A DNA stretch of 64,000 bases from assembly GCF_001636315.1 (NCBI RefSeq), contig NZ_KV440949.1:3156973-3220972 (forward strand), given 5' to 3'. The notes beneath the pieces were generated by a model that did no database searches, was not told where the DNA came from, and was given only the letters and a program-made list of their open reading frames with translations. Below are positions 7,652-17,288 of the stretch, piece after piece. The translations under genes and the position numbers were made by a program. This DNA comes from Neobacillus mesonae (GTDB lineage: Bacteria > Bacillota > Bacilli > Bacillales > Cytobacillaceae). The number at the start of each line of letters is the position of its first letter. The first letter of the stretch is position 1.

Positions 7652-8992
7652 TTAACCTTTTATTACATAGATTGTCACGATGATAATGGCAATCGGAGCT
7701 ATATAGCGAATTAAGAAGTACCATATATTGAATAGTCCCATTGAGAACCCGCCGCCAGCTGATAATTCTTCATATAGGGCGGATTTTTTTATTTTTAACG
7801 GTACAAAAATGGCAATTAATAATGAGCCGAGCGGCATCAGGACATTGCTGACTAAATAGTCGGCGAGGTCAAAGATGGTTTTTCCAAAGATCAAAACATC
7901 ACTTAGGACACCATATGACAACGCTGATGGAATCCCAAAAAGAAAGATGGCAATTCCGATGATCCATGACCATTTTGTCCGTTTCTTTACATCACCTTTC
8001 GAAATGACCGATACAATAATTTCAAGCATGGAGAACGCAGACGTTAAAGCTGCGAACAAGAACAACACTAGAAAGGCAATAAAGAACACCATGCCAAACG
8101 CCATTTTATTGAACACATTTGGCAAGACATTAAACAATAATACTGGTCCAGCATCAGGCTTTAAGCCGAATGAGAATACCGCCGGGAAAATCGCCAGCCC
8201 TGATAGGACAATAATAAAAATATTCATCCCGACAATCGATAAAGCCGAGCGGAACAAGCTCTCTTTTTTGGACAAATAGGAGCTGTAGGTTACCATTACA
8301 GAAACCCCGACACTCAAGGCGAAAAAGGATTGGCCTAAAGCAAACAGTATCGTTTCCGCGGTGACTTTGCGGAAATCGGGCTGAAATAAGAATGTAACGC
8401 CTTTCATTGCTCCATCTAATGAAAGAGATCTGACAATCAGCGCAATGAATAGGATGAAAAGAACCGGCATCATAATTTGGCTGGCTTTTTCAATCCCTTT
8501 TTGAATTCCTTTGGCCACGACAATGATGGTAAGGAACATGAAAATAAACTGAACACTCAAACTTATAGAAGGATTAGCGATAGTCTCGCCAAATAACTGC
8601 TGAAATCCAGCTTGATTTAATCCGTTCAGCTGCCCGGTAACCGCCTTCCAAATATAGATAAGGATCCAGCCGCCAATTACGCTGTAGAATGAAAGTAAGA
8701 TAAAACAGGTGACGATCCCTAAATATCCAATCCAATGCCAGCCAGCATTAGGGGCTAACGCTTTATAGGCTTGAACGGCGTCCTTCTGCGTCTTGCGCCC
8801 AATGACGAATTCCGCCATCAAGAGCGGCAGCCCTAAGATCAAGGTAAATAGAATAAAAATGAAAAAGAACGCTCCGCCGCCGCTTACTCCGGCAATGTAG
8901 GGGAACTTCCATATCGCTCCGAGCCCTATTGCCGACCCGCCGGCTGCTAAAATAAATCCAATCTTCGATGACCACTGTTCCTGATTTTTCAA
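7652..8992 (-). CDS. Sodium-dependent transporter of the NSS (SNF) family
   Basis: The 446-residue polytopic protein belongs to the neurotransmitter:sodium symporter family and should import an amino acid or related solute with Na+. The N terminus has the hallmark unwound first helix and second-helix entry, [20 protein letters not shown], followed by [12 protein letters not shown] and [12 protein letters not shown]. About eleven hydrophobic segments are visible. The start is TTG at 8990-8992 ([12 protein letters not shown]), a few bases after AAGGAACAAGG. B. subtilis YocR and YhdH are of this type. The substrate cannot be told from sequence; no MetS-type small subunit was recognised beside it. 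Confidence 0.9.
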   Translation of the reverse strand: MKNQEQWSSKIGFILAAGGSAIGLGAIWKFPYIAGVSGGGAFFFIFILFTLILGLPLLMAEFVIGRKTQKDAVQAYKALAPNAGWHWIGYLGIVTCFILLSFYSVIGGWILIYIWKAVTGQLNGLNQAGFQQLFGETIANPSISLSVQFIFMFLTIIVVAKGIQKGIEKASQIMMPVLFILFIALIVRSLSLDGAMKGVTFLFQPDFRKVTAETILFALGQSFFALSVGVSVMVTYSSYLSKKESLFRSALSIVGMNIFIIVLSGLAIFPAVFSFGLKPDAGPVLLFNVLPNVFNKMAFGMVFFIAFLVLFLFAALTSAFSMLEIIVSVISKGDVKKRTKWSWIIGIAIFLFGIPSALSYGVLSDVLIFGKTIFDLADYLVSNVLMPLGSLLIAIFVPLKIKKSALYEELSAGGGFSMGLFNIWYFLIRYIAPIAIIIVTIYVIKG

Positions 8993-9162
8993 TGCCTTGT
9001 TCCTTTCGAATAATATTTTGAATGAAAAAAGCCCTTCAACGACAATCGTGGGGCCGATTTTTAACGCTGTTTTATTAAATTGTGGTTACTTCACAATGTA
9101 ATAGTAGAATAACTTATAATTTTCATATTGTCTAATCAATTTTGACATTATGACCAAAAGAA

Positions 9163-9190
9163 AAAGCAGGAACATGCTGTGTTCCTGCTT
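9163..9190 (-). terminator. Rho-independent terminator (minus strand) after the 37-codon gene
   Basis: AAAGCAGGAACA (9163-9174) and TGTTCCTGCTTT (9178-9189) form a 12-bp stem with a three-base loop. Read on the minus strand it runs into TTTTTCTTTT, so it ends the small minus-strand operon that starts at 9677. Confidence 0.85.
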
Positions 9191-9206
9191 TCCCTTTAAA
9201 ATATAT

Positions 9207-9320
9207 TTATTTTTGTTTGAAATAGTCCATAAAGGCATGGAAAATTTCTATTCCCTGGAATGTAAACATACTAATTGCTGATAGAGAAAAGAAACCGATT
9301 AATAAGAAACGAATCCACAT
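9207..9320 (-). CDS. 37-residue hydrophobic peptide
   Basis: The minus-strand gene starts with ATG at 9318-9320, eight bases after GGGAGG. It encodes one hydrophobic helix (MWIRFLLIGFFSLSAISMF) and a short amphipathic tail ending in FKQK. The good ribosome binding site, the strong terminator immediately after, and a same-strand membrane gene 33 bases upstream support a real two-gene unit. It does not match the Met/Ala NSS small-subunit pattern, although an NSS transporter lies nearby on the same strand behind the terminator. Function unknown. Confidence 0.55.
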   Translation of the reverse strand: MWIRFLLIGFFSLSAISMFTFQGIEIFHAFMDYFKQK

Positions 9321-9353
9321 AATTTTGTTCCTCCCTTGTTATTATTATTAAAT

Positions 9354-9677
9354 TTAATAACGTGGGAGTGAGATTAAATAATTCGATTGATGAAAAATCG
9401 GGATTAGAAAGGACTTGGCGCGGATCAAGCTTGATGTAAAATGCGTTACTGTGATTCCGATAGTGGATAAGATGAAAAAGAATACAAGGAGGTCTGGCAA
9501 TTTGATGGGCTGCTTCTTTTCATCGTCCCACTGTGCCTTCACTTTCCAATCATCAATAAAGATAGTGGCTTTGCCTTCCGGATGATGGTTCGGAGGTGTT
9601 TTTGGTACATGAAAAATATTGAAAGCCAGGAAGGTAAGGAGCAGGCTGATCGCTAAGCTTTTTGTGATCCTCATCAT
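9354..9677 (-). CDS. Small membrane protein of unknown function (107 aa)
   Basis: The start chosen is the ATG at 9677, six bases downstream of AAAGGAG; a longer reading to 9740 has no such site. The product has a signal-like first helix (about residues 7-23), a polar central part containing HHPEGKATIFIDDWKVKAQW, and a second hydrophobic helix (LPDLLVFFFILSTIGITV) before a short hydrophilic tail. It probably spans the membrane twice. Together with the following 37-codon gene it forms a minus-strand unit ended by the hairpin at 9163. No family was recognised. Confidence 0.6.
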   Translation of the reverse strand: MMRITKSLAISLLLTFLAFNIFHVPKTPPNHHPEGKATIFIDDWKVKAQWDDEKKQPIKLPDLLVFFFILSTIGITVTHFTSSLIRAKSFLIPIFHQSNYLISLPRY

Positions 9678-10034
9678 TATCCACTCCTTTCTTTTGGGGA
9701 TATTTATAATCATATACACTTTTATTATATTTGAAAACAAAAAAGATCTGACAAATTTCCCACCTATTTTTAGCGGAATTTTATATGGTATCCATTTTCA
9801 TTAATTTTATTAAGAATATCATTTCTTTTTTATCAAATTGCTTATGTATTAGAAGGCTCTTGCATCAAGATACCATAGCATATAAGTTATGGGGTAAAAA
9901 TACTACTATTTGGAGTCAATGCATAATTATTCCTATTTTAATTTATATTTACTTTAATTCTGCTTAACCTTTAATTTACAAATCAGGAGTAGGATTAACA
10001 GTGTAAAAAGTCTATTAAAAAGGGAGAGGTTTTG
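9678..10034. other. Divergent AT-rich intergenic region
   Basis: About 357 bases separate the minus-strand membrane gene from the phosphoesterase gene. Only short unsupported reading frames were seen. Promoters for both directions are expected here but none is clear. The plus-strand ribosome binding site GGGAGAGG is at about 10022-10029. Confidence 0.4.
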
Positions 10035-12401
10035 ATGAAAAAGAAAAAGGTACTCGCAGTATCGCTGGCTGCCCTAATGTTGGGATCTACATCAGCATAT
10101 GCCGGCTATACACAATTGGTTGGTCCGAAAACAGATGGTACAGCGGTCACACCCCATGGATGGGAAGTAACTCCAGCGGGAACTCACGTGACACTAGGGG
10201 ATTTTCCGATGGGTGGTGCAATAAGCCCGGATCACCGTTATCTTATTGTTTCCAATGATGGTCAAGGGGAACAATCGCTTCAAGTGGTGGACCTAAACAC
10301 ACAGAAGGTCATACAGACAGTTCCTTACAAATCTCCTGAAGCTCTCTATTTAGGGGTCGCGTTTAGCCCGGATGGGAAAACCGTCTATGCATCGGCAGGA
10401 GGCAATAACAAAATCCGTACGTTTCAATTTGAGTATGGAACATTAACGGAGCAAGCGCCGATTATGCTGACAGACGCTAAGAAAACAAATTTCTATCCAG
10501 CAGGAATTTCAGTTTCGCAGGATGGTAAGTCGCTCTACGTAACTAATAACTTAAATCACTCTGTTTCCAAAATAGACCTCACAACTAAGACAGTCCAAAA
10601 AACCACGGCAGTTGGTCGAAATCCATACACAACACTGTTAAGTCAAGATGAGAAGGCCCTTTATGTCACCAACTGGGGAGAAAGCAGCATTAGCGTGTTG
10701 GACCCGCAAACTCTTACACTTAAAAAGACCATTCCAGTTGGTCTCCATCCGAATGCGATTGTAGAAAATCCTTCAAACGGAATGATCTATGTATCGAATT
10801 CCGACAGCGATTCAGTTTCCATTATTGACCCGAACCAGCAAAAAGAAATCAAAACCATTTCACTCAGCCCATATAAAAATGCACCGATGGGAAGCCAGCC
10901 AAATGATCTAACGTTAAGCCCTGATGGAAAAACCCTATACGTTGCAAATGGCGGCAATAATGATGTGGCCGTCGTGGATTTGAATAAAGAGGAAGTGGCA
11001 GGGTTAATTCCTACTGCCTGGTATCCAAGCGGCATCTACATACATGAGAATCAACTCCTAGTTTTAAATGCCAAAGGCCTGGGAGCAGGCTCCAATCGAG
11101 AAGGGCAATACATTGGCAATATGATGAAGGGAACCATGTCGTTTATCGACGTCCCTAACAAGACGCAGTTGAAAAAGTATACGAAACAAGTGGAAAAAAA
11201 TAATGAAATCTATCAACCGAAGGGATTCAGCGCCAGCGAGAAGTTTCCGATCCCTCGCTTTGAAGGGCAAGAATCGCCAATTAAACACGTGATTTATGTT
11301 ATAAAAGAAAACCGCACCTATGACCAAGTATTCGGCGATATGGAAAAAGGAAATGGCGACCCAAGCTTAACCATTTTTGGGGAGGACATTACGCCAAATA
11401 TTCATAAGCTAGCAGACCAATTTGTTCTGTTAGATAACTTCTATGCCAACGCTGAAATCAGTGCGCAGGGACATAACTGGTCAACAGCGGCACAAGCCAA
11501 TGACTATGTGGAGAAAACCTGGCTGGCCAACTATTCCGGGCGGAACCGCGGCTATGACTATGAAGGCGGAAATGAAGCAGCTTATCCAAAAGCCGGGTTT
11601 TTATGGACCAATGCCCTTCGCTCAGGTGTGACCTTCAGAAATTATGGCGAGTTCATCAATTATGACAAAAAGACAGGGAAATATGTAGCGGCTGAAGCCA
11701 GTATGGGTAATAACTTTGATCCGGATTTCCCTTCTTATGATCTTAAAATCTCGGACCTTGACCGCTATGCAGCCTGGGAAGAGGAATTCAATGAATATGT
11801 GAAAAATGGCAACCTGCCGCAGCTGCAAATCGTCCGCCTGCCTAATGACCATACGCTCGGAACAAAAGTAGGAGAACTAACTCCGCAAGCGATGGTAGCC
11901 CAGAACGATTATGCGCTTGGAAAATTGGTGGAAGCGGTCAGTAACTCTCCATATTGGAAAGACACGGCTATTTTTGTAACAGAGGATGATGCTCAGAACG
12001 GCTGGGATTCCGTTGACGCACACCGTACGACATCGCTGGTGATCAGCCCTTACACACAAACCGGTAAAGTAGACAGCACTTTATATGATACTACCTCGAT
12101 GCTTCGGACAATGGAAATGATTTTAGGCATGAAGCCGATGACCCAGTTTGATGCTTCAGCAGTTCCGATGGTCAACTCGTTTACTCACAAGCCCGACTTT
12201 AAACCTTTTGAACTGGAAGAGCCAAGATATCCGCTAGATCGTAAAAATGGCCAAAACGCCCCGATGGCAAAGGAATCAGCAGAGCTTGACTTCTCCGGTG
12301 TCGACCACGCTGACTCTGATAAACTAAACAAAATTCTTTGGAAGGCAACAAAAGGGGACAAGCCATATCCTGGCGAGAGAAAAGGCCATAACAAACAATA
12401 G
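10035..12401 (+). CDS. Secreted YncE-type beta-propeller / phosphoesterase fusion protein
   Basis: The 788-residue exported protein has two parts. A signal peptide (MKKKKVLAVSLAALMLGS, cleavage near AYA) precedes a YVTN/YncE-like beta-propeller at about residues 55-380, with repeats such as LSPDGKTLYVANGGNNDVAV. The C-terminal half is an alkaline-phosphatase-superfamily phosphoesterase like acid phosphatases and phospholipases C: HVIYVIKENRTYDQVFGDM near residue 420, NAEISAQGHNW, and VTEDDAQNGWDSVDAHRT. It would act outside the cell on a phosphate ester, perhaps for phosphate supply. The ATG at 10035 follows GGGAGAGG. This two-domain arrangement is common in Bacillus annotations; the substrate is not known. 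Confidence 0.85.
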   Translation: MKKKKVLAVSLAALMLGSTSAYAGYTQLVGPKTDGTAVTPHGWEVTPAGTHVTLGDFPMGGAISPDHRYLIVSNDGQGEQSLQVVDLNTQKVIQTVPYKSPEALYLGVAFSPDGKTVYASAGGNNKIRTFQFEYGTLTEQAPIMLTDAKKTNFYPAGISVSQDGKSLYVTNNLNHSVSKIDLTTKTVQKTTAVGRNPYTTLLSQDEKALYVTNWGESSISVLDPQTLTLKKTIPVGLHPNAIVENPSNGMIYVSNSDSDSVSIIDPNQQKEIKTISLSPYKNAPMGSQPNDLTLSPDGKTLYVANGGNNDVAVVDLNKEEVAGLIPTAWYPSGIYIHENQLLVLNAKGLGAGSNREGQYIGNMMKGTMSFIDVPNKTQLKKYTKQVEKNNEIYQPKGFSASEKFPIPRFEGQESPIKHVIYVIKENRTYDQVFGDMEKGNGDPSLTIFGEDITPNIHKLADQFVLLDNFYANAEISAQGHNWSTAAQANDYVEKTWLANYSGRNRGYDYEGGNEAAYPKAGFLWTNALRSGVTFRNYGEFINYDKKTGKYVAAEASMGNNFDPDFPSYDLKISDLDRYAAWEEEFNEYVKNGNLPQLQIVRLPNDHTLGTKVGELTPQAMVAQNDYALGKLVEAVSNSPYWKDTAIFVTEDDAQNGWDSVDAHRTTSLVISPYTQTGKVDSTLYDTTSMLRTMEMILGMKPMTQFDASAVPMVNSFTHKPDFKPFELEEPRYPLDRKNGQNAPMAKESAELDFSGVDHADSDKLNKILWKATKGDKPYPGERKGHNKQ

Positions 12402-12419
12402 GAAAATAAAGCTCATAAA

Positions 12420-12456
12420 GACAAAACTCTTAAATTTCACAAGAGTTTTGTCTTTT
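12420..12456 (+). terminator. Rho-independent terminator after the phosphoesterase gene
   Basis: GACAAAACTCTT (about 12420-12431) pairs with AAGAGTTTTGTC (12441-12452) and continues into TTTTA. Confidence 0.88.
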
Positions 12457-12466
12457 ATAAGGGCTC

Positions 12467-13085
12467 TTGGGGACAAATGAATAGTAAAGGTTGATAGAAC
12501 TGTCCTTATGAAAGGCTCTTAAGGACAGAGCGCTGGTGAAAATCAGTAGAGATGTCTTTAAGAAAGGCTCTTAAGGACAAAACGCTAGTAAAAATCAGTA
12601 GAAGTGTCTTTAAGAAAGGCCCTCAAGGACAAAACGCTACTAAAAATTAATAGAAGTGTCCTTAAGAAAGGCTCTTAAGGACAAAACGCTGATGGAAATC
12701 AGTAAAAGTGTCTATAAGAAAGGCTCTCAAGGACAAAACGCTAGTAAAAATTAATAGAACTGTCTTTAAGAAAGGCTCTTAAGGACAAAACGCTAGTTCG
12801 AATTAATAAAACTGTCTTTAAGAAAGGCTCTCAAGGACAAAACGCTAGTGAAAATTAGTAGAACTGTCTTTAAGAAAGGCTCTCAAGGACAAAACGCTAG
12901 TAAAAATCAATAGGAATGTCCTTAAGAAAGGCTCTTAAGGACAAAACGCTGGTGAAAATTAATAGAAATGTCCTTAAGAAAGGCTCTTAAGGACAAAACG
13001 CTAGTAAAAATTAATAGAAATGTCTTTAATAAAGTCTCTTGAAGACAAAACTCTAGTAAATAATGCTAGAACTGTCTTTAAGAAA
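12467..13085. repeat. Tandem array of hairpin units, 52-bp period, about 12 copies
   Basis: An AAAGGCTCT-type landmark recurs every 52 bases from 12511 through 12979, with degenerate copies at about 13031 and 13083. Each unit contains GTCCTTAAG, a seven-base loop, and CTTAAGGAC, giving a 9-bp hairpin, then ACAAAACGCTAGTAAAAATT-like spacer. Many copies have GTCTTT opposite AAGGAC (a G-U pair), and the last has GTCTTT opposite GAAGAC (A-T), a partly compensatory change. The sequence is unrelated to the array at 7434 but the period is the same. No long reading frame belongs to it; an RND reading frame merely runs back into its end. Confidence 0.9.
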
Positions 13086-13088
13086 CAC

Positions 13089-13138
13089 TGCGAGTGGCCC
13101 TGGCGGCATTATCATGAAACTTGCCACTGTGGGCCGCA
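13089..13138 (+). promoter_or_regulatory. GC-rich imperfect hairpin in the leader of the RND gene
   Basis: TGC-GAGT-GGCCC-TGGC-GGCA pairs in steps with TGCC-ACTGT-GGGCC-GCA (TGC/GCA, GGCCC/GGGCC, GGCA/TGCC), around a loop of about 13 bases. It is clearly richer in GC than the adjoining array and ends about 37 bases before the chosen start codon. It could be an operator or a leader structure; no T run follows, so it is not a terminator. Confidence 0.4.
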
Positions 13139-13175
13139 CGTTATTACATACTTTTCTAAAGGAAGGTACAATCCT

Positions 13176-16100
13176 ATGATTCGGTTTATTGAAGGTACGA
13201 TGAAACGGTCGGTTTTGATTCTTACATGCGTAGTACTGATTATTGCGTGGGGGGCCATGTCGGCGTTTCAGATGCAGCGGGATTATCTGCCGCCGATTAA
13301 TAACACGGCGCTTATGGTTACCATCCAAGCGGATTCCTATCAAGCGGCACAAGTCAAACAAAGCATCACCGCCAAAGTGGAAGAAGCGGTCCGGTCTGTT
13401 GATAAGCTTGATTATATGGAGAGCAGCTCCTTTGACGGGGGCTTAATGGCGAGCCTGTTTTTTCCAAGTCATACCGATATGGAAAAAGCTGAAGCAGATG
13501 TCAGGGCGGCGGTTGAAAAGGTAGATTTCCCTGAAGCTGTGAAAACCCCTGCGATTACCAGGCTGAGCACGAACTCCTTTCCCATCATGCGGTTAAGTTT
13601 AACGGCGGATTCCGAAACAATCGACGAAAACGAGTTACGTACGTCCATTCAAGAGAAAGTGGCCAATGAAATAGAACGTGTCCCAGGAGTAAGGGAAGTA
13701 CGTGTCACAGGTGCTGGGACTGATGGTTATGTTGTGACATTAAAAGCCGATGCGTTAAAAACTTACGGAATCACCATCAAAGACGTTCAAGAAGCACTTG
13801 CTTCGATGCACCCAGTTTGGCCTCAGGGAACCATTAAAGAACAAGGCGGACCGACTGGGCAAATCACCATGCCTATCCGCGTTACAGGCTGGACGATCAA
13901 TAGTGAAGATTTAAATCAAGTAACCATTCCTATTCAAGACGGGGAACCAATAAGACTGCCCGAAATTGCCAGCATCGAATCCAGCATTGTGGACTTACAA
14001 ACCATTTCCCGAACAGGCGGGCAGGCCAGTGTCCTGTTGGATGTCTTAAAAACCCCTTCTTCAAACGTTACTGATGTGACCGAACGAATCAACGAAAGAA
14101 TAAAAGATATACCAGAAATCCAAGCTAATTCTGTTAAACTATCTGTTTTGGTGGATCAGGGACAAGATATCAACGCTGCTTTAAAAGGATTAATCAAAGA
14201 AGGACTATTAGGTATTATTTTCTCGGTTGTCTGTGTGTTTTTATTTTTCCGAAATGTACGCTCCACTTTGATTATTGCTTTAACCTTGCCGATTTGTCTT
14301 CTGTTTACAACGGCCATCCTGAAAACGATGGACGTCAGTCTTAATATCTTAACTATCTCAGGATTAATTGTGGCGATGGGGCGGGTGGTCGATGACTCAA
14401 TTGTCGTCATGGATAATATGTATCGAAGGCAGATGGAAAAACACAACGGACCAATCACGGCACAGGAATTGGCGGGAGGGGCAGCCGAAATGATTCCGGC
14501 CATTGTTTCGTCTACTGCTACCACAGCTGCTGTGTTTGTACCGATTTCCATTATCGGGGGCATGATTAGTTCGGCTTTTTCCGGATTTGCCTGGTCCGTG
14601 GTGATTGCCCTAGCAACATCGTTAGCCGTTTCAATTATTGTCGTCCCGGCTTTAGCCCATCTATTATGGAAACATAAGCCTGCAGCAAATTCATGGGATA
14701 TCGAGCCAAAAGCCAAAAAAATCATTCAGTGGGCATTTTTAAAGAAAAAAGTAGTGGTCGGGTTGGCATTGTTGATATTTGCTGCGACGATTGTAGAAGC
14801 CCTGTTCCTGCCGGTTAACTTTTTTCCAAGAGGCAGCTCAAAGGATGCCGCCATTCAGGTCGAGCTTCCGGAAGGAGCTCAGCTCTCTGAAGTGGATGCA
14901 GAGGTTAAAAACATCGAAACAATCCTAAAAAATAATCCGGATGTCGAGACATATTCTTCGACGCTTGGTTCGACCTTCACGCCGATGTTTGATGATGTGT
15001 TTGATGAAGGCGGCGGCTGGATGCAAAAACAAAATATTGCTTATGTGAATGTTGGGATTAAGGATGAAATCGATATTGATACCTTCGTAAAGGAGCTGCG
15101 GGGAGAGCTTGGAAGATTGTCCACTTCCGCTGTCTATACCGTTTCGAATCAAAATATTTCCGGCGATGATTCCCGCTTAAAAGTAATTTTAACAGGGGGA
15201 AACCAGCAGGAGTTAGCAGCAGCCAGCATTTCAGTACGAAGCAAGCTGCAGATGATTCCCGGCTTAAGTATCGAAGGAGCAGCAAATGATGCTGATGCTC
15301 CCATCAAACATTACCTTTCGCTAAATCAGGAAAAAATCCAAAGATTAGGAATCAATGTAGATGAGGTTCTTAACAGGATTCAAAATTATTTACCTCAGGA
15401 TGTGAGAATGGATGCTTCCTCAGGTGACGTTCATACACCTATCGCTATCAAGCTGGACAATAGGAATTTTCAAATTTCCGCTGCGGACCCAAGCCCTGAA
15501 ACCACTATTTTATCGGAAATTGGTCATGAAATGTTCAAGGCCAAGGATGGTTCTCAGGTATCATTGGCTGAAATTACAACGCTGGAAACCAGCAGCCAAA
15601 CGGTAATCAGCGAGCGGGATGGCTCTCCGTTTGCCGCGATAACGGGTAATATTATTACAAGAGATATCGGCAAGGTAACCAAACAGGTCAAAGCGACTAT
15701 GAATAAATTGGATCTTCCACCAGGTGTAGAATACTCGCTGGGAGGAATTTCACAGCAGGTGAAGCAAATGGTTGTCGAGATGAGCCTTGCTCTCGCTTTA
15801 TCGATTTTAATCGTCTTGATGATTGTAAGCAGTGTGTTCCGCAGCTGGTACGCCCCTGTTGCTGTTCTGATGTGCGTGCCAATGGCGCTAATTGGATCGG
15901 TGTGGAGCATGGCTGTTTTCGGAATGGAATGGAATCTGGCTGCATTGATCGGCGTGTTGATGCTTGCTGGAATTGCAGTGACCAACGGAATCGTGCTGGT
16001 TGATAAAATTGAACGGAATCTTGCCGGTGGGATGGAAGCGAAGCAGGCGATTTTGCTCGGAACGGCGACAAGGGTCAGACCGGTATTGATGACAGCGGGG

Positions 16101-16307
16101 ACAACCATCTTAACCTTGCTTCCATTAGCATTCTCCAATAACGCTAATACCATTGTGTCTCAAACACTGGGAGTTGTGGTGGTAGGAGGAATGATTAGTT
16201 CTACGCTGATCTGTCTCTTGGTGGTTCCGATTATGTATGAATGGCTTGGCGGGAAAGTGCGGAAACCTAGAAAAATGAGATCCAGCCAGCGGGAGTTGTC
16301 TGCTTAA
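13176..16307 (+). CDS. RND-family efflux transporter permease
   Basis: The 1043-residue inner-membrane pump belongs to the AcrB/SwrC-type HAE/RND family, exporting toxic compounds by proton exchange. It has the first helix with MQRDYLPPINN, large extracytoplasmic loops, helix IV with GRVVDDSIVVMDNMYRR carrying the proton-relay Asp pair, and a matching second half ending in LGVVVVGGMISSTLICLLVVPIMYEW. I chose the ATG at 13176 because GGAAGG precedes it by about ten bases and MIRFIEGTMKRSVLIL is the usual RND opening; the longer frame would translate repeat sequence. In B. subtilis swrC/yerP adjoins dgkB and yefA, so its place between dgkB and rlmCD fits, though it may be a different RND subfamily. 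Confidence 0.9.
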   Translation: MIRFIEGTMKRSVLILTCVVLIIAWGAMSAFQMQRDYLPPINNTALMVTIQADSYQAAQVKQSITAKVEEAVRSVDKLDYMESSSFDGGLMASLFFPSHTDMEKAEADVRAAVEKVDFPEAVKTPAITRLSTNSFPIMRLSLTADSETIDENELRTSIQEKVANEIERVPGVREVRVTGAGTDGYVVTLKADALKTYGITIKDVQEALASMHPVWPQGTIKEQGGPTGQITMPIRVTGWTINSEDLNQVTIPIQDGEPIRLPEIASIESSIVDLQTISRTGGQASVLLDVLKTPSSNVTDVTERINERIKDIPEIQANSVKLSVLVDQGQDINAALKGLIKEGLLGIIFSVVCVFLFFRNVRSTLIIALTLPICLLFTTAILKTMDVSLNILTISGLIVAMGRVVDDSIVVMDNMYRRQMEKHNGPITAQELAGGAAEMIPAIVSSTATTAAVFVPISIIGGMISSAFSGFAWSVVIALATSLAVSIIVVPALAHLLWKHKPAANSWDIEPKAKKIIQWAFLKKKVVVGLALLIFAATIVEALFLPVNFFPRGSSKDAAIQVELPEGAQLSEVDAEVKNIETILKNNPDVETYSSTLGSTFTPMFDDVFDEGGGWMQKQNIAYVNVGIKDEIDIDTFVKELRGELGRLSTSAVYTVSNQNISGDDSRLKVILTGGNQQELAAASISVRSKLQMIPGLSIEGAANDADAPIKHYLSLNQEKIQRLGINVDEVLNRIQNYLPQDVRMDASSGDVHTPIAIKLDNRNFQISAADPSPETTILSEIGHEMFKAKDGSQVSLAEITTLETSSQTVISERDGSPFAAITGNIITRDIGKVTKQVKATMNKLDLPPGVEYSLGGISQQVKQMVVEMSLALALSILIVLMIVSSVFRSWYAPVAVLMCVPMALIGSVWSMAVFGMEWNLAALIGVLMLAGIAVTNGIVLVDKIERNLAGGMEAKQAILLGTATRVRPVLMTAGTTILTLLPLAFSNNANTIVSQTLGVVVVGGMISSTLICLLVVPIMYEWLGGKVRKPRKMRSSQRELSA

Positions 16308-16426
16308 TTTCAAAATATGGTTGTAAGAGGGCTGTTGATAGTAACGGGTTCCGTTTCCTATCGCAAAACCCTAAAATGTAACCGAATTTGTACCTTGTTT
16401 AGTATCTGTTTTTTCTATTAAAACTA

Positions 16427-16461
16427 AAATGGCTCAGTTCACTATACTGAGCCATTTCTTC
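16427..16461 (+). terminator. Rho-independent terminator after the RND gene
   Basis: AAATGGCTCAG (16427-16437) pairs perfectly with CTGAGCCATTT (16447-16457), followed by CTT. Confidence 0.8.
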
Positions 16462-16578
16462 AGAACTAGGCATCCATAATAAAAATTCCCATTCGATTTA
16501 AATTGAGGGTTTTTGGAATTAGACCTCTATACAATGCATTTAATTTCCACTGAAATGAATAGTAAGCTATATCATTCT

Positions 16579-17046
16579 TTATTTCATTTCAATCCCATAT
16601 TTCGCAGCAATTGAAGTCAAGGTTTTAATCGCTTCAGGGCTAGGTGGACCATCCGGAACTGGAGGTAATTGTTGAGGCACAGGTTCACCAACTTCATTAA
16701 TAAACTGCTCAAATCCAGAGGGATATACAGTTAGTAACACTTTTGCAGTTTCTGTGTTAACTTTAAAAGTATGTTTAATCCCTTTAGGAGCAAATACATA
16801 CGTTCCTGGTGTGGCGTGAATAACGGTATCGTCTATGTAGTAAGTTATTTGACCTTCAAGAACGAGAAAAGTTTCATCTTCTTTCTTATGAATGTGCGGT
16901 GGCGGTTCAAACCCTTGTCTTTCCTCAGTTAAAATTGTTGCATACCTGCCTTCTGTATCCTCTCCGCTAACTAAGACAGAAACTATGTTTCCTAAAAATA
17001 ATATTGTATTGTCGTCAGATACCTGACGAAAAAATGGTTTATCCAA
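16579..17046 (-). CDS. Single-domain cupin protein, quercetin dioxygenase-like
   Basis: The 155-residue protein has one cupin beta-barrel. Motif 1 reads PPPHIHKKEDETFLVLEG, with the two histidines and glutamate that normally bind a metal, and motif 2 reads GTYVFAPKGIKHTF. A proline-rich C-terminal tail follows. The start is TTG at 17044-17046, with GGGAGG about nine bases upstream. Such small cupins are annotated as quercetin 2,3-dioxygenase-like, but many have other or unknown substrates. It stands alone on the minus strand between the RND pump and rlmCD. Confidence 0.82.
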   Translation of the reverse strand: MDKPFFRQVSDDNTILFLGNIVSVLVSGEDTEGRYATILTEERQGFEPPPHIHKKEDETFLVLEGQITYYIDDTVIHATPGTYVFAPKGIKHTFKVNTETAKVLLTVYPSGFEQFINEVGEPVPQQLPPVPDGPPSPEAIKTLTSIAAKYGIEMK

Positions 17047-17288
17047 TATTTCAACCTCCCCCCGCGATTTAAACCTTGGAATAATAATATGCTTTCTGAT
17101 AAGCTCTTATTCTTTTTGTACTTTTTTAATAAATAATTACAATTCCCTGCATCGGAAATTGAAAACCTTGTTCAGCAGCGGATGTTAAAAATCCTGAAAA
17201 AATTAGGTTGTCCTTCCATCGACTTTCGCATTGTGAACCGCTTTGTGTTACAATCTCTCTAGTTATTACGGAGAAAAGGAAGAAGCAA

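Noticed and set aside
9207..9320. MetS-type small subunit of the NSS transporter
   Set aside because: The sequence lacks the WGG-containing pattern of that family, and a terminator separates it from the transporter gene.
12467..13085. Possible CRISPR array
   Set aside because: The whole 52-bp unit is repeated, including the 'spacer' part; there are no unique spacers, and no cas genes are nearby.
13020..13175. Upstream extension of the RND gene
   Set aside because: It would translate repeat-array and hairpin sequence and lacks a ribosome binding site; the start at 13176 has one and gives a normal RND N terminus.
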